Assembly (NCBI GenBank): GCA_046328715.1
Contig: JAXLWB010000038.1
Coordinates: 39,728-103,727, forward strand
Direction of reading: 5' to 3'
Source of the DNA: JAXLWB01 sp046328715
GTDB lineage: Bacteria; Chloroflexota; Anaerolineae; Caldilineales; Caldilineaceae
Length of the DNA stretch: 64,000 bases
The notes beneath the pieces are model-generated. The model searched no databases. It worked only from the letters and a program-made list of their open reading frames with translations, and was not told the origin of the DNA. This document shows, piece by piece, positions 43,070 through 51,668 of the stretch. Made by a program: the position numbers and the translations under genes. Within the stretch, counting starts at the first letter, position 1, and each line of letters opens with the position of its first letter.

Positions 43070-44080
43070 TTACTCCCACGGCAGCGGCACGCCGAGTCGT
43101 TCACTGGCAGCGCGCAGGTTGCTTTGTTCCATTTCGCCGTAGCGGATGCCCTGGCTGCGATGTTTGGCCATGATCTCTTCTTCGATGGCACCGGGCAGCA
43201 GGGATCGATCATAGCCGGGCATGGGGACGTAGTGAGTGCGTACGTCGCGGGCAAGCCGGTCGGATTCGGCCTGGAAGACATCCATTGGGACGACACTGGC
43301 GACGTCAATGGCCAAGACCATACCACCGTGGCGCGCTGCTGACCAGCGATTCCAACTGTCGTCGGAGAGGGTAAAACCGGTCAGTGCGCCGCCCATCAAA
43401 GTGGCAACGGCACCATAGCCGATGCTCTTGAAAAAGGCGGCCGGAATCAGCGTGAAGAGCGCGTCATGTTCGGGGCCACGCTGACCATCAGCCATGATAC
43501 AGGTGGCGGCGTCCAAGACGACATCCGGTTCCTCGCCGCCGGGAATGGCGAAGCAGATCGGTGGGTTGCCAAAGTAGGCGAGATGCTTGCCAGGGTTAGG
43601 GCCGCCGCCATCGGTCGCCTGTACCCCTTGATTGCGATAGCCCTGCACCGAGTAACCAATACAACCTTGATCCATACACATGCGCGCATAGTGACCTGCT
43701 GATCCGTAATGGCCAATGTAGCGCACCAGCCCCATGCCGATGCCGACCTGCTTGGCCTTGGCGATGGCATCTTGCGTCGCTTGCACCATCGGCCAGTAGC
43801 CGAGAGTCCCATCCCCTTCATAGACAACGGCAGTGGGTGTTTCATGGACTTTCTGGATGTTGGGCTGCGGGTTCAGTTTGCCAGCGGCAAAGGTTTGCGT
43901 GTAGCCATTGACAGTGCGCGTGCCGTGACTGCGCACTCCACGCAAGTCGGAGTTGACCAGCAGGCGGCTGATGACCGCTGCGTGTTCATGGCTCAGCCCG
44001 ACCTTTTCGAAGCAGGTGACAGCAAAGTTGAGCAGGCGTTCTTCTTCGACAACGACAAAATTTTCTGGTGGTGTGTTCAT
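43070..44080 (-). CDS. Ldh-family (malate/L-lactate/ureidoglycolate-type) dehydrogenase
   Basis: A 336-residue enzyme of the LDH2/MDH2 family, distinct from Rossmann dehydrogenases. Visible: 'LLVNSDLRGVRSHGTRTVNGY' with catalytic SHG, 'VRYIGHYGSAGHYARMCMDQG' with the active-site His, and 'GPNPGKHLAYFGNPPICFAIP' for the NAD-binding loop. 'DAATCIMADGQ' usually reads 'D.ATS..A.GK', so the second position is altered here. It would oxidise a 2-hydroxy acid such as malate, lactate or a sugar-derived acid, fitting the other oxidoreductases around it. Confidence 0.87.
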   Translation of the reverse strand: MNTPPENFVVVEEERLLNFAVTCFEKVGLSHEHAAVISRLLVNSDLRGVRSHGTRTVNGYTQTFAAGKLNPQPNIQKVHETPTAVVYEGDGTLGYWPMVQATQDAIAKAKQVGIGMGLVRYIGHYGSAGHYARMCMDQGCIGYSVQGYRNQGVQATDGGGPNPGKHLAYFGNPPICFAIPGGEEPDVVLDAATCIMADGQRGPEHDALFTLIPAAFFKSIGYGAVATLMGGALTGFTLSDDSWNRWSAARHGGMVLAIDVASVVPMDVFQAESDRLARDVRTHYVPMPGYDRSLLPGAIEEEIMAKHRSQGIRYGEMEQSNLRAASERLGVPLPWE

Positions 44081-44118
44081 GGGTTTACCTTTTGACTAAG
44101 GATTGTTTTTGCTAACAT

Positions 44119-44160
44119 AAAAAGAATCCCGGAATATCTGCATATTCCGGGATTCTTTTT
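44119..44160. terminator. Two-way intrinsic terminator
   Basis: AAAAAGAATCCCGGAATAT (44119-44137) pairs perfectly with 44142-44160, a 19-bp stem with a 4-base loop and A5/T5 ends. It lies 20 bp after the higA-like stop on the reverse strand and upstream of the Ldh gene. Confidence 0.88.
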
Positions 44161-44182
44161 ACGAGAGGTGCATAAGCTTTTT

Positions 44183-44500
44183 CTAGGATATGCCCGCAAG
44201 TTGCGGGGTACTTGACTGCCACGGCTTGATCTTTGCTAGAACTTCGGACAGAGCTTCTTCTGTGACTTCCGTGTCATAGGCTACTTGTGCGCGTAGCCAA
44301 TAGCCATTTGATAAACCGAAGAAGCGACAAAGACGTAGATCAGTCTCAGCAGTGATCGAACGCCGACCTCCAATGATTTCACTGATGCGTTGGATTGGCA
44401 CGCCGATTTCTTTGGCAAGGCGATATTGTGACAGCCCCATCGGTTTGAGAAACTCTTCACTTAAAAGTTCGCCAGGTGTTACAGGCTTTAGTTTTTCCAT
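44183..44500 (-). CDS. HigA-family antitoxin-like HTH protein, orphan
   Basis: A 105-residue XRE-type protein: 'PVTPGELLSEEFLKPMGLSQYRLAKEIGVPIQRISEIIGGRRSITAETDLRL' matches the HigA addiction-module family, with helix-turn-helix around residues 24-46. HigA normally pairs with a HigB/RelE toxin encoded just upstream. Here the upstream neighbour (stop 6 bases away) is an LLM-class oxidoreductase, and no HigB-like frame is seen, so this is an orphan regulator or a domesticated antitoxin. It may control its own transcription unit. Confidence 0.87.
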   Translation of the reverse strand: MEKLKPVTPGELLSEEFLKPMGLSQYRLAKEIGVPIQRISEIIGGRRSITAETDLRLCRFFGLSNGYWLRAQVAYDTEVTEEALSEVLAKIKPWQSSTPQLAGIS

Positions 44501-44506
44501 GTCTCT

Positions 44507-45397
44507 TTAAAATTCACGGATTGCCGGAATCACTTCGCGACCAATCGTTTCAATTGGCGTAATCTGATAGTCAGTTGGCATATTGAAGATCGCTTGTTGT
44601 ACGCCGATGGCGGCGAATTGGCGGCAACGATCAATCATTTCTGCTGTCGTTCCGCCCAGGCCGATCATCGCAGTGTCGAGTGTAGTGCGCTCGATGGTGT
44701 TGTAATCGCGGCCAATCTCATCACAGTGCGCCTTGAGCACGTCGAGTTTCTGCTGCACGGCGTTGGGCCCGCCGTAGGCGAAGAGATTGCAGGCATCAGC
44801 ATACTGGGCGGCGAGGCGTAGGGTCTTTTTCTCACCGCCGCCACCGATCAGAATGGGTGGATGCGGTTTAGAAAGCGGCTGCGGATGGTTGATCGGCTCG
44901 GCCAGTTGATAATGTTTGCCTTGGAACGGCGAAGCATCGTCGCGCCACATTTGATGAGCAAGTTTCAACGTCTCTTCCAGCCGTTCAAAACGCTCGGCCA
45001 AGGGTGGGAAGGGAAACCCCAACCCGTGCGATTCACGCTCATACCAACCCGCCCCAATGCCCAACATCGCCCGCCCGCCGGAAATGACATCGAGTGCGGT
45101 CACAATTTTGATCAAGTGGCCAGGTTGACGATAGTGAACGCCCGTCACCATCGTGCCCAGTGTTGCCCGTTTTGTGTGCCCAGCCATGTAGGCGAGTAAG
45201 GTATAGCCATCCATCATCGGCTGCTGCGCCTCGTAATGGCGGGCAGGCATCTCCATCTGGAAGAAGTGATCCATCACCCACAAGCTGTCAAAACCGACAC
45301 TGTCGGCGGTGTGTGCGATCTCTGCCAACTTGCCGCCGATTTCATGCGGTGAGACGCCATCCCAATTAAAGCGACTGATCTGTAATCCGATTTTCAT
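44507..45397 (-). CDS. LLM-class (F420-dependent type) oxidoreductase (1)
   Basis: A 296-residue luciferase-like monooxygenase-fold enzyme. Seen: 'GFDSLWVMDHFFQMEMP', 'RATLGTMVTGVHYRQPGHLIKIVTALDVISGGRAMLGIGAGWYERE', 'LAERFERLEETLKLAHQMW' and 'PPILIGGGGEKKTLRLAAQYADACN'. The set is that of F420-dependent LLM enzymes, though flavin use cannot be ruled out. Substrate unknown. Its stop is 6 bases from the HigA start, so the pair is co-transcribed. AAGGAG precedes the ATG at 45397. The 119-bp gap upstream shows nothing. Confidence 0.87.
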   Translation of the reverse strand: MKIGLQISRFNWDGVSPHEIGGKLAEIAHTADSVGFDSLWVMDHFFQMEMPARHYEAQQPMMDGYTLLAYMAGHTKRATLGTMVTGVHYRQPGHLIKIVTALDVISGGRAMLGIGAGWYERESHGLGFPFPPLAERFERLEETLKLAHQMWRDDASPFQGKHYQLAEPINHPQPLSKPHPPILIGGGGEKKTLRLAAQYADACNLFAYGGPNAVQQKLDVLKAHCDEIGRDYNTIERTTLDTAMIGLGGTTAEMIDRCRQFAAIGVQQAIFNMPTDYQITPIETIGREVIPAIREF

Positions 45398-45516
45398 CTG
45401 TTGTTTGCTCCTTTATGGGCGCAAAAGGACGAAATGTCCATTGTAGTGCGGAGGAAGGTTTGTCACAACTGAGCATAAAGGGATCTGTGAACGGGTTCTG
45501 TCAGCCGTTGCGCAAT

Positions 45517-46545
45517 TTAGGCGGATTGAATTCCCCCTGTCGCCCGCAACAACGTCTCCTGCACCAGCAACTCATGCGAAAGCGGTCGGTCCGGCGGCTG
45601 TTCGCCACGAATGGTAGCGACGAAGGACTTGAGTTCCAGAGCATGGGCTTCGTCACGCTGTTGTTGGCGCAGTTGGATCATGTTGACGCCCTTCTCATAG
45701 CCGCCTGAAGCCTCTTCGAGACAGAGACGAATCACGTTGGCTGGTTCGAAGGGTTCAACCAGAATGGCGCTGCCCTTAGTGCCGTAGACCTCGAAGCGGC
45801 GCGCCATCGGGCGGGTCTCCATGGCGGCGATATCGACCATGGCAAAGGCGCGTTCAAACTCGAAGACGCCGAGTGTGTTGTCGGCTAACTCGGGGACAAT
45901 TCCGGTATCGTTACGCAGAAAGGAGGTCACTTTGTTGGGGCGTCCAAGCATCCAACAGATCTGGTCGAGCATGTGGCCGCCCAGGTCGTAGAGCAAACCG
46001 CCCTTATGATAGGCGATGGTGTCGCGGGTATTGTAGTTCATCGCACTGCCGCGCTCGTAGGGAATCCAGGTGGACATATGCGCACGCACAGAAAAAATGT
46101 CGCCTAGAAACCCGGAGCGTGCCCATTGTGTAAGTTGGGCAAAGCCGATATGATAGCGGAACATGTAGCCCATCTGCACCTGTAGCTTGTTTTCTTCGGC
46201 CAAGGCGATGATGCGCTGCCACTGCGGCCAATTGTCGCCAGCCGGTTTGTCGTACCAGCAATGTTTACCAGCACGAATGATCGCCTCGGTATGGTCGAGG
46301 CTCTCCCGGTTGAGGCCTTCTGAGGCGATGGCAACAATGGTGGGATCATTGAGCATCTCCTCGGCGCTTTCGTACCAATGCAGATTCCGATAGGTCGCAT
46401 CCTGATCTTGTACTTGGCGACGACGGACCAGATCCGGTTCAAAGACGCCAACCACTTCGACATCTGGGTTGTTACGCATTGCTTCCATCTTGGCACCGGC
46501 ATGACCATGTTTGGTGCTATATTGGGCAATTCGGATTTTATTCAT
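45517..46545 (-). CDS. Gfo/Idh/MocA-family oxidoreductase (2)
   Basis: A 342-residue member: N-terminal 'KIRIAQYSTKHGHAG' in place of the usual GxGxxG, 'TIVAIASEGLNRESLDHTEAIIRAGKHCWYDKPAG' (DKP in place of EKP, catalytic Lys kept), and 'KGGLLYDLGGHMLDQICWMLG' with Asp and His of the active site. The altered nucleotide loop suggests a divergent subgroup. It is separated by 57 bp from the divergent DUF5678 gene. Sugar or polyol oxidation is inferred from the family. Confidence 0.85.
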   Translation of the reverse strand: MNKIRIAQYSTKHGHAGAKMEAMRNNPDVEVVGVFEPDLVRRRQVQDQDATYRNLHWYESAEEMLNDPTIVAIASEGLNRESLDHTEAIIRAGKHCWYDKPAGDNWPQWQRIIALAEENKLQVQMGYMFRYHIGFAQLTQWARSGFLGDIFSVRAHMSTWIPYERGSAMNYNTRDTIAYHKGGLLYDLGGHMLDQICWMLGRPNKVTSFLRNDTGIVPELADNTLGVFEFERAFAMVDIAAMETRPMARRFEVYGTKGSAILVEPFEPANVIRLCLEEASGGYEKGVNMIQLRQQQRDEAHALELKSFVATIRGEQPPDRPLSHELLVQETLLRATGGIQSA

Positions 46546-46602
46546 AAAGACCTTTCACAGATCAACTTTTGAAATCATCAAGTTTAGCAATATACTATCA
46601 GC

Positions 46603-46974
46603 ATGACGACAGTGACTTTGCAACCAGATATTGCCACTCAAATTGCTGAGATAGCTAATCAACAGCATGAAACGATTGAATCATTAATTGATCACGCACT
46701 ACGTGAGTACATGGCCAATTATCGACGAGCGAAAATTCGTTCTGAAACAGAAGCATTTCATCAACAACAGAGTAGCTTGGTCAAGAACTATCTGGGTCAG
46801 TTTGTTGCCATGCACAATCAGCAAGTCATTGACCACGATCCAGATTTGCGAACGCTTCATCTCCGGGTCCATGCGCGATTAGGACGAATGCCCGTTCTCC
46901 TAAAACAAGTCACTGTCGATTCAGAACCTGATCTCGTATTCCGTAGCCCGAAATTTGAGCAAAGCAATTCATGA
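46603..46974 (+). CDS. DUF5678-like protein with ribbon-helix-helix-like N-terminus
   Basis: A 123-residue protein. The first ~45 residues ('VTLQPDIATQIAEIANQQHETIESLIDHALREYM') look like a ribbon-helix-helix DNA-binding fold. The C-terminal half ('YLGQFVAMHNQQVIDHDPDLRTLHLRVHARLG...PVLLKQV', then 'DLVFRSPKFE') fits DUF5678. It overlaps the next gene by ATGA, so the two are translated together. The layout resembles a regulator-effector pair, as in toxin-antitoxin modules, but the effector is a retropepsin-like protease. Confidence 0.75.
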   Translation: MTTVTLQPDIATQIAEIANQQHETIESLIDHALREYMANYRRAKIRSETEAFHQQQSSLVKNYLGQFVAMHNQQVIDHDPDLRTLHLRVHARLGRMPVLLKQVTVDSEPDLVFRSPKFEQSNS

Positions 46975-47363
46975 AGTCAAAGTTTACCTTCAATTATAAT
47001 TCTGCCTATTATCCACCTGCGCCCTTTGTTGACATTGTTCTGGTTACGCCAACTGAACCCTTACGTACGAATGTACTTCATGCGTTTGTTGACAGTGGAG
47101 CAGACGGAACAATCGTCCCAGTCCGTTATCTGGAAGCGATTCAAGCTCCCGCCACTCAAGAAAAATTCATTCGCAGTCAATGGCGAGAGCGCTATCGTGT
47201 CATGTTATTTCTAGTAGACGTCCAAATTGGCGACATAACGCTTCCTGGAATCGAAGTCGTCGGCGACGAAATCTCAGACGAAGTTGTGTTAGGACGCAAC
47301 GTGCTGAATCGGCTTCGCATCATACTTGATGGTCGCAAGGACATAATTGAAGTTTCCGACTGA
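46971..47363 (+). CDS. Retropepsin-like aspartic protease
   Basis: A 130-residue single-domain aspartic protease. The active-site loop is 'HAFVDSGADGTIVPVRYL' (D-S-G-A, D-T/S-G type). 'VDVQIGDITLPGIEVVGDEISDEVVLGRNVLNRL' matches the ILG-x-N-V/D hydrophobic pair of retropepsins. One lobe only, so it should act as a dimer. No signal peptide. The start overlaps the DUF5678 stop (ATGA, 46971-46974). Its stop lies 7 bases from the stop of the convergent dehydrogenase. The substrate is unknown; the partner protein is one candidate. Confidence 0.82.
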   Translation: MKSKFTFNYNSAYYPPAPFVDIVLVTPTEPLRTNVLHAFVDSGADGTIVPVRYLEAIQAPATQEKFIRSQWRERYRVMLFLVDVQIGDITLPGIEVVGDEISDEVVLGRNVLNRLRIILDGRKDIIEVSD

Positions 47364-47370
47364 ACGGACA

Positions 47371-48492
47371 TCAACCTTCCGCGTCACTCGTCATACGTTC
47401 TCCCCGCAATAAGAACGCCCGAATATCATATCGTCCCGGTCTCTCTGGCACTAGGTGACCACTTTCCACCATCAGATCAAGCGGATTGAGGCGGGTGCGC
47501 ATGGGCAGGATCACCTTTTCGTGCATGCGCGCCGATTCGTAGATGGCGTGGATCATTTCCAGCGCTTTGTAGCCATTTTCGGCACGACCGCGATGGGTTT
47601 CTACTTTCCCTTCGAGCCAATCAGCCAATTCGTCGGCCTGCGCTGCGCCGCCTTCCAGCCATTCAAAGCGATCCCCTTGTTCGGCCACCTTGAAAAACTT
47701 GCCATCCGGCTCGTAGAGCTTCCAACTGCCGCCGGTCTCCTTGTTGAGCAGTTGCAGGTTGTTGGTGGTCATGTTGATCATGCCTTCGCTGCCGTAGATC
47801 ATCGCGCCTTGATACCAGCTTGGCGTGACATCGCTGAGTAGGAGAGCGTGGGCACCGTTGCGGAAATGAAAGACACCGATAGCACAATTCTCAATGCGGG
47901 TGTTGCGCTCGAACTGATCAGTCTTGCGTTCGATGTTGCCCATCACCCATTCGCACTCCTCGTCGCTGAGTAGGTAGCGATACATGTCGGTTTGATGTGA
48001 GCTATAGTTAGGCAGCCCGTCGCCGCCAAAGCTGACGATCTGCTGCACGGTGCCGATTACACCGTCGGCGATCATCTGCTTGGCCAATGTGTAGGCAGGT
48101 AAGAAGCGGCGTTGGTGGCCGAGCACAAGCTTGACTTTATTGCGGCGACAGGCAACGACCATCTGTTCAGCGTTGCCAATCGAGTCAGCCATTGGCTTTT
48201 CGCAAAGAATCGCTTTGGGTCTATAGTTGGCGGCGGCGATTGTCCATTGGGCATGGCCACCGTGCCAGACGCAGATCGAGACAACATCCAGCTTTTCTTT
48301 TTCGAGCATCTGGCGGGCGTCGGTGTAATGGTGGGTGGTGATGCCGAATTTAGTGTCAGCATCGTTCATGGCGCTTTCGTTGAGGTCGGCCAGGGCGACA
48401 ACTTCGTAGCGTCCACTGTTAATGTAGCCGCCGATATGGTTGCCACTAATACTGCCACAGCCAATCACGCCTGCGCGTAGTTTGGTTGACAT
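47371..48492 (-). CDS. Gfo/Idh/MocA-family oxidoreductase (3)
   Basis: A 373-residue paralogue of the enzyme at 41145-42242. Nucleotide loop 'LRAGVIGCGSISGNHIGGY', 'DVVSICVWHGGHAQW', 'KAILCEKPMADSIGNAEQM' (EKP), and 'KLVLGHQRRFLPAYTLAKQM', shared almost word for word with the other. C-terminal 'RLNPLDLMVESGHLVPERPGRYDIRAFLLRGERM'. GAGGAA precedes the ATG. Two close paralogues within 7 kb suggest a duplication with substrate split, for example two steps of inositol or sugar oxidation. Confidence 0.88.
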   Translation of the reverse strand: MSTKLRAGVIGCGSISGNHIGGYINSGRYEVVALADLNESAMNDADTKFGITTHHYTDARQMLEKEKLDVVSICVWHGGHAQWTIAAANYRPKAILCEKPMADSIGNAEQMVVACRRNKVKLVLGHQRRFLPAYTLAKQMIADGVIGTVQQIVSFGGDGLPNYSSHQTDMYRYLLSDEECEWVMGNIERKTDQFERNTRIENCAIGVFHFRNGAHALLLSDVTPSWYQGAMIYGSEGMINMTTNNLQLLNKETGGSWKLYEPDGKFFKVAEQGDRFEWLEGGAAQADELADWLEGKVETHRGRAENGYKALEMIHAIYESARMHEKVILPMRTRLNPLDLMVESGHLVPERPGRYDIRAFLLRGERMTSDAEG

Positions 48493-48663
48493 AAGAGAAG
48501 TTCCTCAATTCACTATTGGGGCAGGGACAAAATGGTATACCGTTTATCTTATCACAAACCTGGATAGTTGTAGAAACAGAGGGATAAGAAATGCTCTCTC
48601 AAAGGGTGGGCAGACTTGCAACATTTTCGTGCATTTCGTCAGTTTCGTGGCTATCACATATCT

Positions 48664-49095
48664 TTACGGTAGAGCCTGGAATTTGCAGCCTTCCGCTGCA
48701 CAGGTCAGCGCCACAAACAGCTCGGAACGAATCAACCATTGGCCCTCTCGTTTTACCCAGTGGGCAGCATAACGTCCACCAATCACAACTTGTCCTGTTA
48801 CGCTGCCGAGATGCCCAGCCCACGATCCTTCTTCAAAGGCAAGCGGCCACTGCTCACTCACTTCGATGGTCGTACTATGTCGTTGATAGACCAATTGTTT
48901 TTGCGGATCACCTGTGGTTTGTAGGGCTTGACGAGCCGCTACTTGTCCTTCTACTGTTTGGCCGAGTGCGCGACGAATGGTGATATCCTCGGTCCAGAAG
49001 CTGGCAACGCGATCGAGATCGTTTTCTGCAATCGCCAGGTTTTGGGCCTGACGGGCCGTACGGATCGCAACTTGATCATTCAATAAGCTACTCAT
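48664..49095 (-). CDS. NTF2-like (SnoaL/DUF4440-type) protein
   Basis: A 143-residue cone-fold protein: 'AIRTARQAQNLAIAENDLDRVASFWTEDITIRRALG' as the helical start, then strands to 'GGRYAAHWVKREGQWLIRSELFVALTC'. The ending 'W..REGQWLIRSELF' is characteristic of DUF4440/SnoaL-like proteins, which bind small ligands or act as simple isomerases. It starts 4 bases after the stop of the glycosyltransferase gene on the same strand, so it is in its operon. The 171 bp beyond it to 48492 show no feature. Confidence 0.78.
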   Translation of the reverse strand: MSSLLNDQVAIRTARQAQNLAIAENDLDRVASFWTEDITIRRALGQTVEGQVAARQALQTTGDPQKQLVYQRHSTTIEVSEQWPLAFEEGSWAGHLGSVTGQVVIGGRYAAHWVKREGQWLIRSELFVALTCAAEGCKFQALP

Positions 49096-49099
49096 CGGT

Positions 49100-50371
49100 T
49101 CAATATTTCCTTTCCAACAATGCTTCGATCACATCGACTGAGGTGGGCACTGGCGTGTATCGCTCCAACTGTTCTGCTATATGTGCGGCTCGATTGTGAT
49201 AAGCAATCTCCGTCAACAGTTGAGAAGTAGCGTTCTGAACGCGCGCTGGCGTGACCTGTGGTTGATTGAGCCGCAAGCCAACACCCGCTTCTACCACTTT
49301 TTGGGCATTGTCGGGCTGATCCTTGCCATCGGGAATGACCAGGGCTGGTTTTCCCGCCCGCAAGGTCGAATAGGTGATTCCTGCGCCGCCATGATGAATA
49401 ACGGCAGTGACACGAGGGAGGATCTCCGGGTAGGGGGCGTAGGGCAGCACATGTAGATTGGGCAATTGCAGCGCACTCAAATCGACTGCCCCACCACCTG
49501 TGACCACAGTACAAATGCCGTTACTGGTCAACGTCTGGCAGATCAAGCGTAGTAGCGCCTCTTTGCGTTCAAACCATTCCGAGCCAAAGGTGACAAACAC
49601 GGTCGGCTGTCCAGATTGCAAAAAGGCCAAACTCTCCGGGGAAAGCGCTCCAGCTTCGGACCACTCGATTGGGCCGACCCAATGTAACTGAGCAGGCCAA
49701 TCGCTGCGTGAATATTCCAATTCTTTGGGAGCCAAACCGAGAATCGCATCGGGTGAGTAAAGGCCATCGCCACCATCGGGCAAATTTAACTTGATCTGCA
49801 ATCTGCGCCAATAAGGACGTAACAAAAATGTAAGCGAGCCCCGCAGCAACTCATGTAACTGGCGACCGCCCCAATCGCGCAGATGATGCAGCGGAGTACG
49901 CGGTTGGCTTAATCCACCGAGGAAGACAGGCGTGCCGTTTTGTGTGCGAATGCAGGAGGGTACCGTACAGGTGGTGACAAAGGGCAGGTGGTTGCGCCGA
50001 GCCAGGGCCAGCCCCACCGGCGTGGAAAAATCGGTGACGACCAGATCGGGTCGCCAATCGGCCAGGATACGCTCCATCTCGACCACTCCGAGCTCGATTA
50101 ACTTGAGAAAATAGTGAATCCAGGTGAAAATGCGGAGCGGGTTATAGCTATCTTCATGCGCACCGACCGGATGGCTGATCATCTCAACCGTATCAAAGCG
50201 TCCAGGCAGCAGTGCTGTCGCCGATAGTCCTGCTCGTTCGAGCAGGGCAACTTTTGATAGTCCGGTGAGATAGCGCACCTGATGTCCGCGCGCCTGAAGC
50301 GCCTGTGCAATCGGAATAGTCGGGTTCATGTGGCCTGCCGCTGGGACCACGGTGAAGAGGATTTTTGACAT
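49100..50371 (-). CDS. GT1-family (UGT/MGT-like) glycosyltransferase
   Basis: A 423-residue GT-B enzyme. The N-terminal acceptor half starts 'KILFTVVPAAGHMNPTIPIAQALQARGHQVRYLTG'. The C-terminal donor half has 'PTVFVTFGSEWFERKEALLRLI', 'LHVLPYAPYPEILPRVTAVIHHGGAGITYSTLRAGKPALVIPDGKDQPDNAQKVVEAGVG', the PSPG-like sugar-nucleotide site. It would glycosylate a lipid, carotenoid or natural product. It is divergent from two GT2 genes with a gap of about 60 bp holding a small TGCAGGTT/AACCTGCA hairpin. The ATG at 50371 has a weak ribosome site; an in-frame codon at 50419 would overlap the divergent leader. Confidence 0.87.
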   Translation of the reverse strand: MSKILFTVVPAAGHMNPTIPIAQALQARGHQVRYLTGLSKVALLERAGLSATALLPGRFDTVEMISHPVGAHEDSYNPLRIFTWIHYFLKLIELGVVEMERILADWRPDLVVTDFSTPVGLALARRNHLPFVTTCTVPSCIRTQNGTPVFLGGLSQPRTPLHHLRDWGGRQLHELLRGSLTFLLRPYWRRLQIKLNLPDGGDGLYSPDAILGLAPKELEYSRSDWPAQLHWVGPIEWSEAGALSPESLAFLQSGQPTVFVTFGSEWFERKEALLRLICQTLTSNGICTVVTGGGAVDLSALQLPNLHVLPYAPYPEILPRVTAVIHHGGAGITYSTLRAGKPALVIPDGKDQPDNAQKVVEAGVGLRLNQPQVTPARVQNATSQLLTEIAYHNRAAHIAEQLERYTPVPTSVDVIEALLERKY

Positions 50372-50434
50372 AGGGTAAGAATGCAGGTTGCAAGTGGCAA
50401 AGTATCCATAAACCTGCAACCTTTCACATCAGCA

Positions 50435-51607
50435 ATGTTTTCAACGTTTATTACACTTTTGTACTTAACTGATCGTCTATTACGAATGGCGGCGATTACG
50501 CACTTCTTTCAGAAGGCTAATCCGCAGTCGCCGCTTGTCTGGCCTTCGCTTTCGTTGATCCAGCCCATTACACGCGGGGCGGCAAATTTGGATGGCAACC
50601 TGCGTGCTCGATTTGCGCAACAGTATGCCGGGTCAGTGCAGCACCTTCTCGTCTGTGATCGTGCAGATGAAGGCTCACAGGCGATCTGTCGAAAGGTGAT
50701 CAACGAGAGCACGACGTCGCAGGCAACCTTGGTGCTGGCTGCACCAACTGGTGAGCATTCTGCAATTGCCTCGAAGATTGCCAAACTCAATGCTGGCTTG
50801 GCGCAGGCGACCGGTGAGCTTATCTGTTGCATTGACGATGACATTGAAGCTCCCGCCGATCTTTTGCAACGTTTGGTCTGTCATCTGCAACTTGCTGGGG
50901 TCGGTGCCGTTTTTGGTCTGGCACACGCGGTCAGTTGGGAAACGCCTTGGTCAAGCATGATGAGCCTCTTTGTCAACAGCAGCGCATTGCCAACCTATAT
51001 CCCGCTCACCTATCTGAGCGATCCAGTGTCGATCACGGGGCACCTGTTTATGCTTCGCTCGACAGACTTGCAGCGCGTGGGCAGTTGGGAGCAGATGGAA
51101 ACACGCGTGGATGACGACAATGATCTAGGCCGCCGATTGATTGAAAAACATCTGCGCCTGGTCCAAACGCCAGTCATCTACCGCGTTCACAATCAATTCG
51201 GTTCCTGGCACGCGTATGAGCGCCAGATCAAACGTTGGTTTATTATGCCGCGCCAGTCGATTCTGCCTCACCTTTCTAACCGACAAAAGCTGCTCTCTAG
51301 CCTGCTCAGTGTGGGTTTGATTCTACCACTGCTCTCGTTAGGGATGGCAATCCTCCATCCCACTTGGCAAACGTGGTTGAATCTGCTGCTGGTCTTTTTG
51401 CTCTTTTGTGGCAGTTTGGAGTGGTTACGGGCAACCTATTTGCAGGCAGATTTTCCCCGAGTGGCTTGGTTGCTGACACCGATTACGCTGTGGGTGACGC
51501 CGTTGCAGATGCTGTGGGCGATGTTCTTAGCCAAGCCGGTGATTGATTGGCGCGGGCAACGATTGCAGATTGAACGGGGTGGGGCATTTCAGAGGGTGGA
51601 GGAGTGA
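50435..51607 (+). CDS. GT2-family membrane glycosyltransferase (ceramide glucosyltransferase-like)
   Basis: A 390-residue enzyme from MFSTFITLLYL. The GT2 domain has 'WPSLSLIQPITRG', 'TGELICCIDDDIEAPADLL' (DxD), 'GAVFGLAHAVSWETPW', 'VSITGHLFMLRSTDL', 'TRVDDDNDLGRRLIEKHLRL' and 'ERQIKRWFIMPRQ' (the RQxxRW motif of processive and ceramide glucosyltransferase types). C-terminal membrane segments follow (about 295-315 and 325-345). A start at 50381 would add 18 residues across a hairpin and is less likely. It is followed by a second GT2 of the same type. Confidence 0.85.
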   Translation: MFSTFITLLYLTDRLLRMAAITHFFQKANPQSPLVWPSLSLIQPITRGAANLDGNLRARFAQQYAGSVQHLLVCDRADEGSQAICRKVINESTTSQATLVLAAPTGEHSAIASKIAKLNAGLAQATGELICCIDDDIEAPADLLQRLVCHLQLAGVGAVFGLAHAVSWETPWSSMMSLFVNSSALPTYIPLTYLSDPVSITGHLFMLRSTDLQRVGSWEQMETRVDDDNDLGRRLIEKHLRLVQTPVIYRVHNQFGSWHAYERQIKRWFIMPRQSILPHLSNRQKLLSSLLSVGLILPLLSLGMAILHPTWQTWLNLLLVFLLFCGSLEWLRATYLQADFPRVAWLLTPITLWVTPLQMLWAMFLAKPVIDWRGQRLQIERGGAFQRVEE

Positions 51608-51640
51608 GGGGTGAGGTTGGAGGAATTCACCCCTCACTCC
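51601..51640. terminator. Palindrome overlapping the GT2 stop codon
   Basis: GGAGTGAGGGGTGA (51601-51614) pairs exactly with TCACCCCTCACTCC (51627-51640). The stop TGA at 51605-51607 lies in the left arm, and CTCTGATTTTA follows. It separates the two GT2 genes and may act as an attenuator. Confidence 0.7.
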
Positions 51641-51668
51641 TCTGATTTTAGCAAGTGAGACGTACACC

